Shown here in pieces: positions 45,424 through 53,705 of a DNA stretch of 64,000 nucleotides. The notes below the pieces were generated by a model. It searched no databases. It was not told the DNA's origin and saw nothing but the letters and a program-made list of their open reading frames with translations. This DNA comes from Flaviflexus massiliensis (GTDB lineage Bacteria > Actinomycetota > Actinomycetes > Actinomycetales > Actinomycetaceae), in the NCBI RefSeq assembly GCF_001375495.1, contig NZ_LN831058.1:1260768-1324767 (forward strand). The letters run 5' to 3'. How positions within the stretch are numbered: position 1 is the first letter of the stretch; each line of letters opens with the position of its first letter. A program made the position numbers and the translations under genes.

Positions 45424-45459
45424 TGCGGGGACGGATCGTAAGTGATCTGTCCCCGCACC
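45424..45459 (-). terminator. Terminator hairpin after osmC
   Basis: A 15-bp stem with one G-T pair (45424-45438 with 45445-45459) and a six-base loop, 13 bases past the osmC stop on the reverse strand, followed there by a T-rich tail. Confidence 0.75.
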
Positions 45460-45471
45460 GTCTTGAAAGGT

Positions 45472-45912
45472 CTAGACGAGTTCTGCGTCGACCGTGATCT
45501 CTGCCGAGGCGTAGAGGCGAGAAACGGGGCAACCTGATTCAGCGTCGGAAACCGCGGCCTTAAATGCTTCTTCGGTGATGCCGTCGATGTCGGCCTTGAG
45601 GGTGATCTTGGAGGTGGTGATGGTTGGGTTACCATTCACTTCGTCGAGCGTTACTTCGGCGGTTACCTCGAGGCGGTTCGGAACAATCTTGTCCTGGCTC
45701 AAGCGATCGTTTAATGCCATGGCAAAGCACGAGGAGTGCGCAGCTGCGAGCAGTTCCTCGGGGCTGGTCTTGCCCTCGGGTGCTCGCGTGCGTGATCCCC
45801 AGGTGACGACCTGGTTGTCGAGAACTGAAGAGCTGGATTGGGAGAGGGTTCCCTTGCCGGAAGGAAGATCGCCTTCCCATGTGGTCGTAGTCGAACGTGA
45901 TGCGATGGCCAT
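45472..45912 (-). CDS. OsmC-family peroxiredoxin
   Basis: 146-residue thiol peroxidase of the OsmC/Ohr superfamily. The two reactive cysteines are in the TSPEELLAAAHSSCFAMAL and SGCPVSRL contexts (about residues 60 and 125). The family reduces organic hydroperoxides. I start it at ATG 45912, seven bases after AAGGAG; the open frame continues upstream to 46134 without family similarity. Single-gene unit, ending in a strong hairpin. Confidence 0.9.
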   Translation of the reverse strand: MAIASRSTTTTWEGDLPSGKGTLSQSSSSVLDNQVVTWGSRTRAPEGKTSPEELLAAAHSSCFAMALNDRLSQDKIVPNRLEVTAEVTLDEVNGNPTITTSKITLKADIDGITEEAFKAAVSDAESGCPVSRLYASAEITVDAELV

Positions 45913-46171
45913 GGTGGACTCCTTCATTGAAAAGTTCCCATGTGAGACTGTGATCTGGATCAACATGGGTATGCCTCCATTGTTTGCCTGAATGAAGGGC
46001 GAGTCAATGGCTCCAAGCTTTCCGTGAAGATCCTTGCCTTTACGAAATACTATTGCCGAGTCATTGAGAAGTGACGGGTGTGGAGGGGGCACTTGCCTTG
46101 GTTGTAGCTCGGGTGTTCCGGTCCTCGCCACCAAACACCGTAGAATGGGCAGAGAATATGAAGGAGGCCCG

Positions 46172-46390
46172 GTGGCTAAAGAAGATGATGAGCCTCAGCT
46201 CCCGCTGAGCGAAGAAGAAGCAATCGCCAAGCAGCGCAAACAGTTCCTTCTTTTTGCAATCGCTGGCATTCTCATGCTCGTGATTGCGTTTCTTGCCGGG
46301 CGGACAGTTAGGGGCTGGGTATCCGATGATGATTCGGCACCCCTGTTCAGTCCCGTCAGCATCGTGGAAGTGATTGATGATGAAATCTGA
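46172..46390 (+). CDS. Small single-pass membrane protein, unknown
   Basis: 72 residues: an acidic N-terminus (AKEDDEPQLPLSEEEAIAK), one membrane helix (about residues 25-45, QFLLFAIAGILMLVIAFLAG) and a short acidic tail. It starts at GTG 46172, five bases after a strong GAAGGAGG. The end overlaps the next gene, suggesting a two-gene unit. I recognise no family. Confidence 0.7.
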   Translation: MAKEDDEPQLPLSEEEAIAKQRKQFLLFAIAGILMLVIAFLAGRTVRGWVSDDDSAPLFSPVSIVEVIDDEI

Positions 46391-46841
46391 GCGAAGACTA
46401 TGGAGCGGTGAGCTGGCCGATGGGCGAACGGTGGTCGTGACCGAGCACTTTGGCCGAATTGTTGATGGCTCGCAGATCGTTACCGAGTGGCCCTGGGTAA
46501 ACTACGCATCGGGGGAGTGGGACGGCGAGGCGGGCAGATTCGATGCCCTGGCCATCGCTGATGATGTCGAAGACCTGACTCTTGACTTCGGCCCTCAATC
46601 GGATCTCGACATCGGCCTCATCCTGTCCGACCGCATCGAGGCATCCATCGTCTACCACGAGACGGCACTCGTCACCGACGTGGGTTGGGTCCGGGTGTTT
46701 GTGAGAAGAAATCCTGATGGATCCATGTTCACCCAGGCCCTTGGTTACAACATTGACGATGCTGAACCTGAGAAGGTGGAACAAGTGGTAAACGAACTCG
46801 AAGTTGCGGTGCGCGAAACGGTGGGGATGAGGGTGAACTAG
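46377..46841 (+). CDS. Hypothetical soluble protein, unknown
   Basis: About 154 residues, acidic, beta-strand rich by inspection, no signal peptide or membrane segment. It begins at one of two adjacent ATGs (46377, 46380) inside the end of the small membrane protein gene, so the two are likely coupled. I recognise no family. A tRNA-Asn gene follows after 82 bases. Confidence 0.7.
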   Translation: MMKSERRLWSGELADGRTVVVTEHFGRIVDGSQIVTEWPWVNYASGEWDGEAGRFDALAIADDVEDLTLDFGPQSDLDIGLILSDRIEASIVYHETALVTDVGWVRVFVRRNPDGSMFTQALGYNIDDAEPEKVEQVVNELEVAVRETVGMRVN

Positions 46842-46923
46842 TGCCTTTCGGCACAGTTTCGAAAAATCACTGAAGCGAGTTTGAAACCGGACGGCTAAGC
46901 TTGCTAAAGTCGCTATGTCGCAA

Positions 46924-46998
46924 TCCCGCATAGCTCAACGGCAGAGCATTCGACTGTTAATCGAAGGGTTGCTGGTTCGAATCCAGCTGCGGGAGCCA
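46924..46998 (+). tRNA. tRNA-Asn (GTT), CCA encoded
   Basis: A 72-base cloverleaf (46924-46995) plus an encoded CCA (46996-46998). Acceptor TCCCGCA pairs with TGCGGGA, the anticodon loop is CTGTTAA (anticodon GTT), the discriminator is G, and the T-loop is TTCGAAT. Confidence 0.96.
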
Positions 46999-47034
46999 AT
47001 GGCCCTTAACATACGTTGAGGGCCATTTCTTTTT
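46999..47034 (+). terminator. Rho-independent terminator after tRNA-Asn
   Basis: A 12-bp stem with one T-G pair (46999-47010 with 47015-47026), loop ATAC and a T-rich tail. It begins directly after the encoded CCA. Confidence 0.9.
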
Positions 47035-47105
47035 CCTTCATCCCAGCTTTTCTGTGACTCTCCTAGCAGACGGGTTCCGCACCAGGCTTGCTGTGATTCC
47101 TGTGG

Positions 47106-47111
47106 AATAAT
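47106..47111 (+). promoter_or_regulatory. Candidate -10 hexamer for leaderless def
   Basis: AATAAT lies six bases before the def ATG at 47118. No ribosome site is visible, so the transcript may start at the initiation codon. Confidence 0.35.
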
Positions 47112-47117
47112 GAGCGC

Positions 47118-47603
47118 ATGGCTTACCGAGAAATTCGTGTGATTGGTGACCCGGTACTACGGACCGTGTGTGACGAGATTAAGAAAATCACCCCCCAGGT
47201 TGAATCCCTTGTTGAAGATCTTCTGGAGACGGTGGATGACGAGGGTAGGGCCGGTCTAGCTGCGAATCAGATCGGTGTTTCCCTGCGTGCATTCTCGTGG
47301 AATATCGAGGGTGAGATCGGATACATTCTCAACCCGAAGATCGTGGGCCTGTCCGAAGATGAGTACCAAGATGATGATGAGGGATGCCTTTCCATCCCCG
47401 GTCATTTCTTCCCGACCAGGCGCGCCTGGTACGCCAAGGCCGTGGGCGTAGACTTGGCAGGTAACGAAGTAGTTGTCGAAGGTGAAGAGATTATGGCTCG
47501 TTGCATCCAGCACGAAGTTGACCACCTTGACGGTCACCTCTACATCGACCGCCTCGACCGCGCTGCTCGTAAGAAGGCACTGAGGAAGATCAGAGACCTA
47601 TGA
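47118..47603 (+). CDS. def: Peptide deformylase
   Basis: 161-residue metalloenzyme that removes the N-formyl group from nascent proteins. All three motifs are present: GLAANQIG (GxGLAAxQ class), EGCLSIP with the metal-binding Cys, and HEVDHLDG with the HExxH-type His pair and Glu. The ATG overlaps nothing upstream. The stop overlaps the next ATG by four bases. Confidence 0.95.
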   Translation: MAYREIRVIGDPVLRTVCDEIKKITPQVESLVEDLLETVDDEGRAGLAANQIGVSLRAFSWNIEGEIGYILNPKIVGLSEDEYQDDDEGCLSIPGHFFPTRRAWYAKAVGVDLAGNEVVVEGEEIMARCIQHEVDHLDGHLYIDRLDRAARKKALRKIRDL

Positions 47604-48502
47604 GACTCGTTGTTTCTGGAGCATCGGGCTTCCTCGGATCCGCACTGGTTACCGGTGCGGAGGAAGCCGGGTGGTCCGTGGCAACACTGTCACGTGGGAC
47701 AAATGCGCACGAGACACCCAACTTTGATCCAGGAAACGGTTGGGTTGACGAGAAAGTCTTGGCAGGCGCGGATGCTGTCGTCTGCCTCAACGGTGCCGGC
47801 CTCTTTTCACGGCCGTGGACTGCTTCCTACAAGGCGAATCTCCTTAGCTCCCGATTGAGTTCGGTGAAAACTCTTATTGACGGGATCGGTCGACTGAACC
47901 CACATGAGCGACCTTCGCACTTCGTGACCGGCTCCGCCATCGGCTACTACGGCGCCAACCGTGGCGACCGTGTCCTTGATGAAACTGACTCGCCGGGTGA
48001 TGATTTCTTGGCAGATCTCTGTGTTCAATGGGAGGCAGCCGGCAGGGAAGTGGAGAAGCTCGGTGTCACGCACTCTGCTTTGCGTACGGGACTTGTCATG
48101 GACGGGAGAGGGGGCATGCTGGGCTTGCTCAAGCATCTGTACCGCTTCGGATTGGGTACGAGGCTGGGGGATGGACAGCAGTGGATGTCGACCATCTCGC
48201 TACGCGACCACGTGAGAGCCACCCTCCACGTGATCGAACACGAGCTCGCTGGTCCCGTCAACCTCACCTCTCCCAACCCTTTGCGCAACAGGCAGTGGCA
48301 TGAACTGCTTGCGAAGCACCTTCATCGCCCCGCCTTCCTCGTCGCGCCCCGTCCCGTTTTGACACTTGCCCTTGGTGACTTCGCGAAGCAGGCAGCCTTT
48401 GCTTCCCAGCGTGTACTCCCAGACAAACTCGTAGGGTCGGGATTTGAATTCTGGGACCCGACCGTTGCCGACATCTTCACTCAGGCACTGCCCTCAAAGT
48501 AA
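47600..48502 (+). CDS. TIGR01777-family epimerase-like protein
   Basis: 300-residue extended short-chain dehydrogenase fold. It has the nucleotide motif [13 protein letters not shown] at the N-terminus, a SAIGYYG active-site-like stretch and a C-terminal [11 protein letters not shown] region, matching the YfcH/SulA TIGR01777 family. Substrate unknown. It overlaps def by four bases, so the two are probably coupled. Confidence 0.88.
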   Translation: MRLVVSGASGFLGSALVTGAEEAGWSVATLSRGTNAHETPNFDPGNGWVDEKVLAGADAVVCLNGAGLFSRPWTASYKANLLSSRLSSVKTLIDGIGRLNPHERPSHFVTGSAIGYYGANRGDRVLDETDSPGDDFLADLCVQWEAAGREVEKLGVTHSALRTGLVMDGRGGMLGLLKHLYRFGLGTRLGDGQQWMSTISLRDHVRATLHVIEHELAGPVNLTSPNPLRNRQWHELLAKHLHRPAFLVAPRPVLTLALGDFAKQAAFASQRVLPDKLVGSGFEFWDPTVADIFTQALPSK

Positions 48503-48596
48503 GCCCGCGGCTAGCGTCAAACGCCGCCATGTGGCACAGTTGGTGGTATCGGAAACGTACTGGGTGTGACGGGGAATCTCACCTAAGGAGGTTCCG

Positions 48597-49103
48597 ATGA
48601 CAACACAGCGCGCCACCCGTGGCGTTGTCTTCATACATTCTGTAACGCCCGCCCTCCAACCGCATGTGGAGTGGGCGCTTTCTGGTGTCCTGGGATACCA
48701 GGTCCACATCGAGTGGATAGACCAGCCCGCCAACCCCATGTATCACCGTGGCGAATTCTCGTGGACCGGTGACGTGGGGATGGGGGCGATGCTCGCGTCA
48801 GCCCTCAATGGCTGGGAACACTTGCGCTACGAGATTACGGAAGAAAGCACGCCGGTATCTGAAGGCGGGCGCTGGTCTCACACGCCCGAACTGGGAATCT
48901 TCTACGCTCAAACCGATCTCGTCGGCAACGTTGTCGTTCCCGAGAACAGAATCCGAGCGGCCATGGAATACGTGGAGTCGGACCCTGCGGAAATGAGAAG
49001 GCTCCTCGACCTGGCTCTCGGCCAGGCTTGGGATGATGAATTAGAACCGTTCAGGTACGCCGGCGCGGGAGCGCCCGTGCGCTGGCTACACCGAGTCGGC
49101 TAG
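48597..49103 (+). CDS. DUF3145 protein
   Basis: 168-residue protein matching the actinobacteria-specific DUF3145 family, with GVVFIHSVTPALQPHVEWA near the N-terminus and a central GEFSWTGDVGMGA stretch. A textbook AAGGAGG ribosome site precedes the ATG. In Streptomyces this family lies next to the type II fatty acid synthase genes; here the only fatty-acid neighbour is the carrier-like gene on the opposite strand. Function unknown. Confidence 0.88.
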   Translation: MTTQRATRGVVFIHSVTPALQPHVEWALSGVLGYQVHIEWIDQPANPMYHRGEFSWTGDVGMGAMLASALNGWEHLRYEITEESTPVSEGGRWSHTPELGIFYAQTDLVGNVVVPENRIRAAMEYVESDPAEMRRLLDLALGQAWDDELEPFRYAGAGAPVRWLHRVG

Positions 49104-49325
49104 TACCCTTTGTCCACACCTTCATCGGGCCAATACGTTCGGCATCCCATCTTTCATGGGGTGCTGAACCATGTCAGGGGAGGAATAGGAGGCTGTGCCC
49201 TGATCGTCAGGACCAGAGGACCTGACACGTATCGTCATGCCACCGCTCTTTTGCGGGATTTGTGAGTACGCGAAGCCTCTTGGCAGTGGCCTGAGCAATC
49301 TCCGGCGACAAAGAGGAAGGTTTTC

Positions 49326-49550
49326 CTAGTCCTCAGCGATGAGGGCGAGAATGGTCTTAGCCTGCTCAATGCGGGAATCGGGGATTGTTACTTTGAGAGC
49401 ACGCTCCAGTCGAAACGCGAGAGCATACTTGGTGAGTGGATCGAGCTGCAGATCGGCCTCGAGATCTGTCGTCTCCGTAATTTCTTCCACCGCGATTTCG
49501 GGTGCCAGGGTGTGAAGGATGTCGCGGGCTACCTCGATCGTGGAAGTCAT
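49326..49550 (-). CDS. Acyl carrier protein-like, phosphopantetheine Ser replaced
   Basis: 74 residues with the size and helix pattern of an acyl carrier protein: an N-terminal helix, DLEADLQLDPLTKYAL where helix II starts, and a TIPDSRIEQAKTI end resembling carrier helix III. The position normally held by the phosphopantetheine-bearing serine (DSL) is Pro (DPL). A single base change, TCA to CCA, could explain it. It therefore cannot carry an acyl chain in the usual way; it may be a decaying gene or a protein-binding relic. It is convergent with DUF3145. The start is ATG 49550. Confidence 0.72.
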   Translation of the reverse strand: MTSTIEVARDILHTLAPEIAVEEITETTDLEADLQLDPLTKYALAFRLERALKVTIPDSRIEQAKTILALIAED

Positions 49551-49614
49551 AATTCATTATTACCTCAAATGCGAACAGTTTGATGTGGCCCACCACAACT
49601 GTGGCCTGGTTCGC

Positions 49615-49620
49615 TATCCT
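49615..49620 (+). promoter_or_regulatory. Candidate -10 hexamer before 49627
   Basis: TATCCT lies six bases before the ATG at 49627, consistent with a leaderless transcript. A GGAAG stretch lies only one base from the ATG, too close to be a normal ribosome site. Confidence 0.35.
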
Positions 49621-49626
49621 GGAAGC

Positions 49627-50313
49627 ATGGCTTTCATAGACTTACTGAGACAGCTCATGCAGAACTCCGGAGCCCTTCAAGGGGAGGACGCTGCAGAGGT
49701 ACTTCGCGGAATTGAACTCCGGGAGGCGCTGTCTGAGGACCCGAACGACATTGCGGCCTTCCAGGGACTGGCAGAACTAGTCGATGAGGCAGCAAGTAGC
49801 TCCATGACAGTCGAGGATCCGCTGACGGCAGAGGGAGCGGAGAGCACGCCCCAGGAGCAGGCGAACCTCGCCATGTGGTCCCTCGCCGAAGAGTTGAGCG
49901 GCCGCCCCAACGCCTGGTACCCGCTCATCGAACTGGCACGCCTGTCCGTTGAATCGGATGTTGAAGGCGCTACGCGCCGCCTCCAGACCGCCATCGAAAG
50001 AGATGAAACCGGTCGGGCACTGGGCGAATCGATCAAGGTTCTGCGCGAGGCCGGCTACGCCGATAGCGGTATTTCCCTTGGCATTGGTTACTGGGACCCG
50101 AAGAACCAGAAATTTGCAGCGGGGGAGCAGCTGATTTTGGCCGCGATTGATGCTCACCGCCCGGATATTGCCACCAAGAACTTCCAGATCTTGGAGCAGT
50201 ACGCGATCAAGGGGGAGCACGAGGACCGGCTCGCATTCCTTTCGCAACTTATCGAACAGTCAGAGGCTGAAGCCGAGTCGCGTTTGAAGGAACGCGAACA
50301 GCGCGAGAATTGA
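49627..50313 (+). CDS. Hypothetical tetratricopeptide-like protein
   Basis: 228-residue acidic, almost wholly alpha-helical protein with no membrane segment. Alternating Ala/Leu-rich helices from about residue 20 (ALSEDPNDIAAFQGLAELVD) and 95-130 suggest TPR-like helical pairs. The C-terminal 30 residues form a charged coil. The ATG at 49627 is preferred over an open frame that runs back into the divergent promoter. It is followed after six bases by yciO. No family recognised. Confidence 0.75.
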   Translation: MAFIDLLRQLMQNSGALQGEDAAEVLRGIELREALSEDPNDIAAFQGLAELVDEAASSSMTVEDPLTAEGAESTPQEQANLAMWSLAEELSGRPNAWYPLIELARLSVESDVEGATRRLQTAIERDETGRALGESIKVLREAGYADSGISLGIGYWDPKNQKFAAGEQLILAAIDAHRPDIATKNFQILEQYAIKGEHEDRLAFLSQLIEQSEAEAESRLKEREQREN

Positions 50314-50319
50314 GTGACC

Positions 50320-50940
50320 ATGGCCCGCTACGTTGAAATTCATCCCGACAATCCGCAAGAGCGACTCATCAACAAGATTGTTGATGATGTCCGCGCGGGT
50401 GGTGTTATCGCTTTCCCCACGGATTCGGGATATGCGATTGGTTGCAAGCTGGGGGACAAGGATGCGCTTGAGCGACTTCGTGCAATCCGCAAGGTCGGCG
50501 ATAAACACCATTTCACGGTGCTGTGCAGCGACTTCGCCCAGCTCGGCCGGTTCGTCATTGTCGACAATGCGCAGTTCAGGCTGATCAAGCAGCTCACTCC
50601 GGGCCCCTACACGTTTATTTTGAAAGGCACCAAGGAAGTGCCTCGCATGACCCTCAATCCGAAGAAGAACACGATCGGTGCGCGGATCCCTGACCACCGG
50701 ATCACCCAGGCACTCGTGTCCTCCCTCGGCGAGCCGATTCTCTCCTCCACTCTCATCCTCCCCGGCGAGGAGGAGCCGATGAACGACGGGTGGGAAGTGA
50801 ACGAAGTGATTGGTCATCTCCTTGACGTGGTGATTGAGGGACCGGTGGGAACGGAAGGCGCAACCACAGTTGTCGACATGTCGTCCGGGTTTGCTAACGT
50901 TGCTCGTGAAGGTGCCGGCAGTGTGGAGATGTTTGAGTGA
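50320..50940 (+). CDS. yciO: YciO/YrdC/Sua5-family protein
   Basis: 206 residues. The N-terminus IHPDNPQERLI and the nucleotide-binding FPTDSGYAIGCKLGDKDALERL match the YciO branch of the YrdC/Sua5 fold, whose other branch (TsaC) makes threonylcarbamoyl-adenylate for tRNA t6A. YciO proteins have weak or undefined activity, so a t6A role is not assumed. ATG 50320 is preferred to GTG 50314. The stop overlaps the next gene by four bases. Confidence 0.85.
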   Translation: MARYVEIHPDNPQERLINKIVDDVRAGGVIAFPTDSGYAIGCKLGDKDALERLRAIRKVGDKHHFTVLCSDFAQLGRFVIVDNAQFRLIKQLTPGPYTFILKGTKEVPRMTLNPKKNTIGARIPDHRITQALVSSLGEPILSSTLILPGEEEPMNDGWEVNEVIGHLLDVVIEGPVGTEGATTVVDMSSGFANVAREGAGSVEMFE

Positions 50941-51584
50941 AACTCGGAGCCATTCTTTTCGACCTTGACGGCACAATTATTGACTCCGCTCCAATCATCA
51001 CCTCTCTGCTCGCCAAGACGGCCGAGACGATCACCGGCAAACCCGTAGAGTCAGCGGACATGATCAAGTACGTCGGCCCGCCACTCAAGTGGTCGATGGG
51101 GGACATGGGTGCGGCCGAGGACGATATTCCGGAATACATTGCCTACTACCGTTCCCACTACGACGAGGTCATGACCTTGTCACCCGTGTTTAGCGGGATG
51201 GCAGAACTCTTGCAGGACCTGTCAGCAGTCTTACCGATCGGGCTCGCCACATCGAAGAAACTGTCCGGCGCAAAACTCACCCTCGAAGCCAAGGGTCTCG
51301 ACCACCTTTTCACAGTGATCCGTGGAGGAAGCGAGGATGGGCTCAGTGCCCGCAAGGCCGACATCATTTCCTCCGCCCTCGAAGGAATCGGACCGGTTGA
51401 GGGTGAGGTTCTCATGGTTGGTGACCGTATCTACGACATTGAAGGTGCTGACGCCAACAACCTGAAGACAATAATCGTGTCCTGGGGTGCTGGTGGTCAG
51501 GAAGAACGGGACCGAGCGTGGAAGACCGTCGACACGACCGATCAACTTCGTGAGCTCCTGTTTTCTATTATCCCGGCCCCATAG
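50937..51584 (+). CDS. HAD-superfamily phosphatase, phosphoglycolate phosphatase-like
   Basis: 215 residues. Motif I is DLDGTIIDS with both catalytic Asp residues, motif II is ATSKK, motif III is the Lys near the GLSARKADI stretch, and motif IV is VGDRIYDIEGA. The cap is the helical C1 type seen in phosphoglycolate and pyrophosphate phosphatases. Substrate not determinable. It starts at GTG 50937, overlapping yciO, and ends the operon before a very strong hairpin. Confidence 0.87.
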   Translation: MKLGAILFDLDGTIIDSAPIITSLLAKTAETITGKPVESADMIKYVGPPLKWSMGDMGAAEDDIPEYIAYYRSHYDEVMTLSPVFSGMAELLQDLSAVLPIGLATSKKLSGAKLTLEAKGLDHLFTVIRGGSEDGLSARKADIISSALEGIGPVEGEVLMVGDRIYDIEGADANNLKTIIVSWGAGGQEERDRAWKTVDTTDQLRELLFSIIPAP

Positions 51585-51706
51585 CGAAGTTAAGTCTTTG
51601 TTGTTCAACACTTAGTTGCTCAACACCCGGTCGCTCGCCCATCCCAAGCACGTCATCGAACCCTTTCGGTGCAAGGGGGAGAGCTCCCGTAATGGAGTGA
51701 ATGACG

Positions 51707-51751
51707 AGCCCCGCCTCTTTCGAGTCCAACGGACTCGAAAGAGGCGGGGCT
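51707..51751. terminator. 21-bp perfect bidirectional terminator hairpin
   Basis: 51707-51727 pairs exactly with 51731-51751 around a three-base loop AAC. It lies between the convergent HAD and ABC exporter genes and should stop transcripts from both sides. T-rich sequence follows on the + strand. Confidence 0.85.
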
Positions 51752-51791
51752 TCGTTTATTCTTTTCCGAGCTTTCTCAGCTTCCTGTGAGG

Positions 51792-53705
51792 CTAGTCGGC
51801 ATTGTCGTCTTCGGTTCTGTCGAACTGTGCCTGGTAGAGGCGGGCGTAGGCACCTTGGCGCTCGATGAGCTCATCGTGGGTACCCTGTTCGACGACGTCA
51901 CCACTTTCCATGACCACGATCAGATCGGCGTCGCGGATCGTGGAGAGACGGTGTGCAATGACGAAGGAGGTGCGGCCCGCCTTCAGCCTGCTCATGGCCT
52001 CCTGGACCAACATTTCTGTTCTCGTATCGACCGAGGAGGTCGCCTCGTCGAGGATGAGGATCTGCGGATCTGTGAGGAAGGCGCGTGCGATAGTGACAAG
52101 CTGCTTCTCACCAACGGAGATCATCTCCCCATCGTCATCCACGATTGTGTCGAGTCCCTTGGGGAGCTGGCTGGCGAGGCGATCAACGGTTGCAGCTTTC
52201 GCTGCGGCGAGTACTTCCTCGCGTGTGGCGTTGTCCTTGGCGAAAGCAATGTTGTCAGCAATCGATGCCTCGTACAGCCAGGTCTCTTGGAGGACCATGC
52301 CCATGTTGCGGCGTAGCTCGTCCTTGGAGACGTTTCTCGTATCGACTCCGTCGATGAGGATCTGACCCGAGTTGATCTCGTAGAACCGCAGCAGCAGGTT
52401 GACGAGGGTGGTTTTGCCGGCACCGGTTGGTCCAACAATGGCGACCGTTTGTCCGGGCTTGGCATGCAGATTAAGTCCCGTGATGATCGGGGTGCCTTTC
52501 TCGTACGAGAATCGCACATCCCTAAACTCAACCTCGCCCCGCCGGGGTTCTGGCATGGTGGCAGTCCCGTCCTCTTCCATCTCCTCCGCATCCAGGAAGG
52601 CAAAGATGCGTTCGGCGCTTGCCGCGCCGGACTGGAGGAGGTTGGCCATGGAGGCGAGCTGACCCAAAGGCTGAGTGAACTGGCGAGAGTACTGGATAAA
52701 GGCCTGGACCGAACCAAGCGTGATTGTACCGGCTGCGACCTGGATGCCACCCACGACGGCAACGATGACGTAGCCGAGGTTGGAGACAAGGTTCATCGCG
52801 GGCTGCATGAGAGCGGAAATGAACTGGGCCATGAAGGAGGCGTGACGGAGCTTGTCATTCTTCTCATCGAATTCGTCGACAAACACGTCCTGCAAACCGA
52901 ACGCCGTCACAACCTCGTGTCCCGTGAATGCCTCCTCGACAGTGTCCGACACGTCGCCCGTGGTCTTCCACTGGTCACGGAAATAGGGTTGTGCCTTCTT
53001 CATGATCTTCGTGGCAAGCCAGACTCCGGCCGGAACAACAATGAACGTGAGGAGTGCCAGCTGCCAGCTGATGACGACCATCATCGCCGTAATACCAATC
53101 ATCGTCAGGATGCTTTGGAAGGCGGAGTTGAGGGTCTGCATGAGTGTCTGCGTAACGTTATCAACGTCGTTCGTGACGCGGGAGAGAAGGTCACCGCGGG
53201 ACCTACCGTCAATGTATGACAGGGGCACGCGGTCAATCTTGGCCTGGGATCTCGCACGCAACTCCCAACCGAGATTCTGAACGACGACACGGATGATGCA
53301 GCCGGCAAGGAAGCTGATGGCGGCAGCCGCAAGATAGAGTCCAACGACAATGAGCAGGATCTTCCCCAGCTGACCAAAGTCAATTCCCTGCCCGGGAGTA
53401 ACATCGGCCTTGCCCACCATGTTGGCGAGCTCCGACTGCCCGCGCTCCTCGAGGAGCGCCGCCGTCTCTGAGGCTGAGAGTCCCGAGGGGAGACCGTCGA
53501 GGATCCTGCCCAGCACGCCGGTGTAGATGAGGTCGGTTGCTCGGCCGAGCATGGCGGGAGCCGCCACCTGCATGACCACCGCAATCGCGGTCAGGATGAT
53601 AATGGCGAGGATCTTGATCCTGGCCGGTCTAAGCATTCCCTGGAGTCGTTTAGTCGTGGCACGGAAGTTCTTGGGCTTCTGGCCCGGTGCGGAGCCTTGG
53701 CTCAT
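51792..53705 (-). CDS. ABC exporter half-transporter, degenerate-signature subunit
   Basis: 637 residues: six membrane helices (about 20-340) fused to a nucleotide-binding domain. Walker A is GPTGAGKTT, Walker B is ILILDEATSSVD with the catalytic Glu, and the switch His is present in IAHRLST. The signature is ISVGEKQ instead of LSGGQ. It overlaps its partner gene by four bases. In heterodimeric exporters the subunit with the odd signature completes the non-hydrolysing site of its partner. The substrate is probably a drug or lipid; unknown. Confidence 0.9.
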   Translation of the reverse strand: MSQGSAPGQKPKNFRATTKRLQGMLRPARIKILAIIILTAIAVVMQVAAPAMLGRATDLIYTGVLGRILDGLPSGLSASETAALLEERGQSELANMVGKADVTPGQGIDFGQLGKILLIVVGLYLAAAAISFLAGCIIRVVVQNLGWELRARSQAKIDRVPLSYIDGRSRGDLLSRVTNDVDNVTQTLMQTLNSAFQSILTMIGITAMMVVISWQLALLTFIVVPAGVWLATKIMKKAQPYFRDQWKTTGDVSDTVEEAFTGHEVVTAFGLQDVFVDEFDEKNDKLRHASFMAQFISALMQPAMNLVSNLGYVIVAVVGGIQVAAGTITLGSVQAFIQYSRQFTQPLGQLASMANLLQSGAASAERIFAFLDAEEMEEDGTATMPEPRRGEVEFRDVRFSYEKGTPIITGLNLHAKPGQTVAIVGPTGAGKTTLVNLLLRFYEINSGQILIDGVDTRNVSKDELRRNMGMVLQETWLYEASIADNIAFAKDNATREEVLAAAKAATVDRLASQLPKGLDTIVDDDGEMISVGEKQLVTIARAFLTDPQILILDEATSSVDTRTEMLVQEAMSRLKAGRTSFVIAHRLSTIRDADLIVVMESGDVVEQGTHDELIERQGAYARLYQAQFDRTEDDNAD

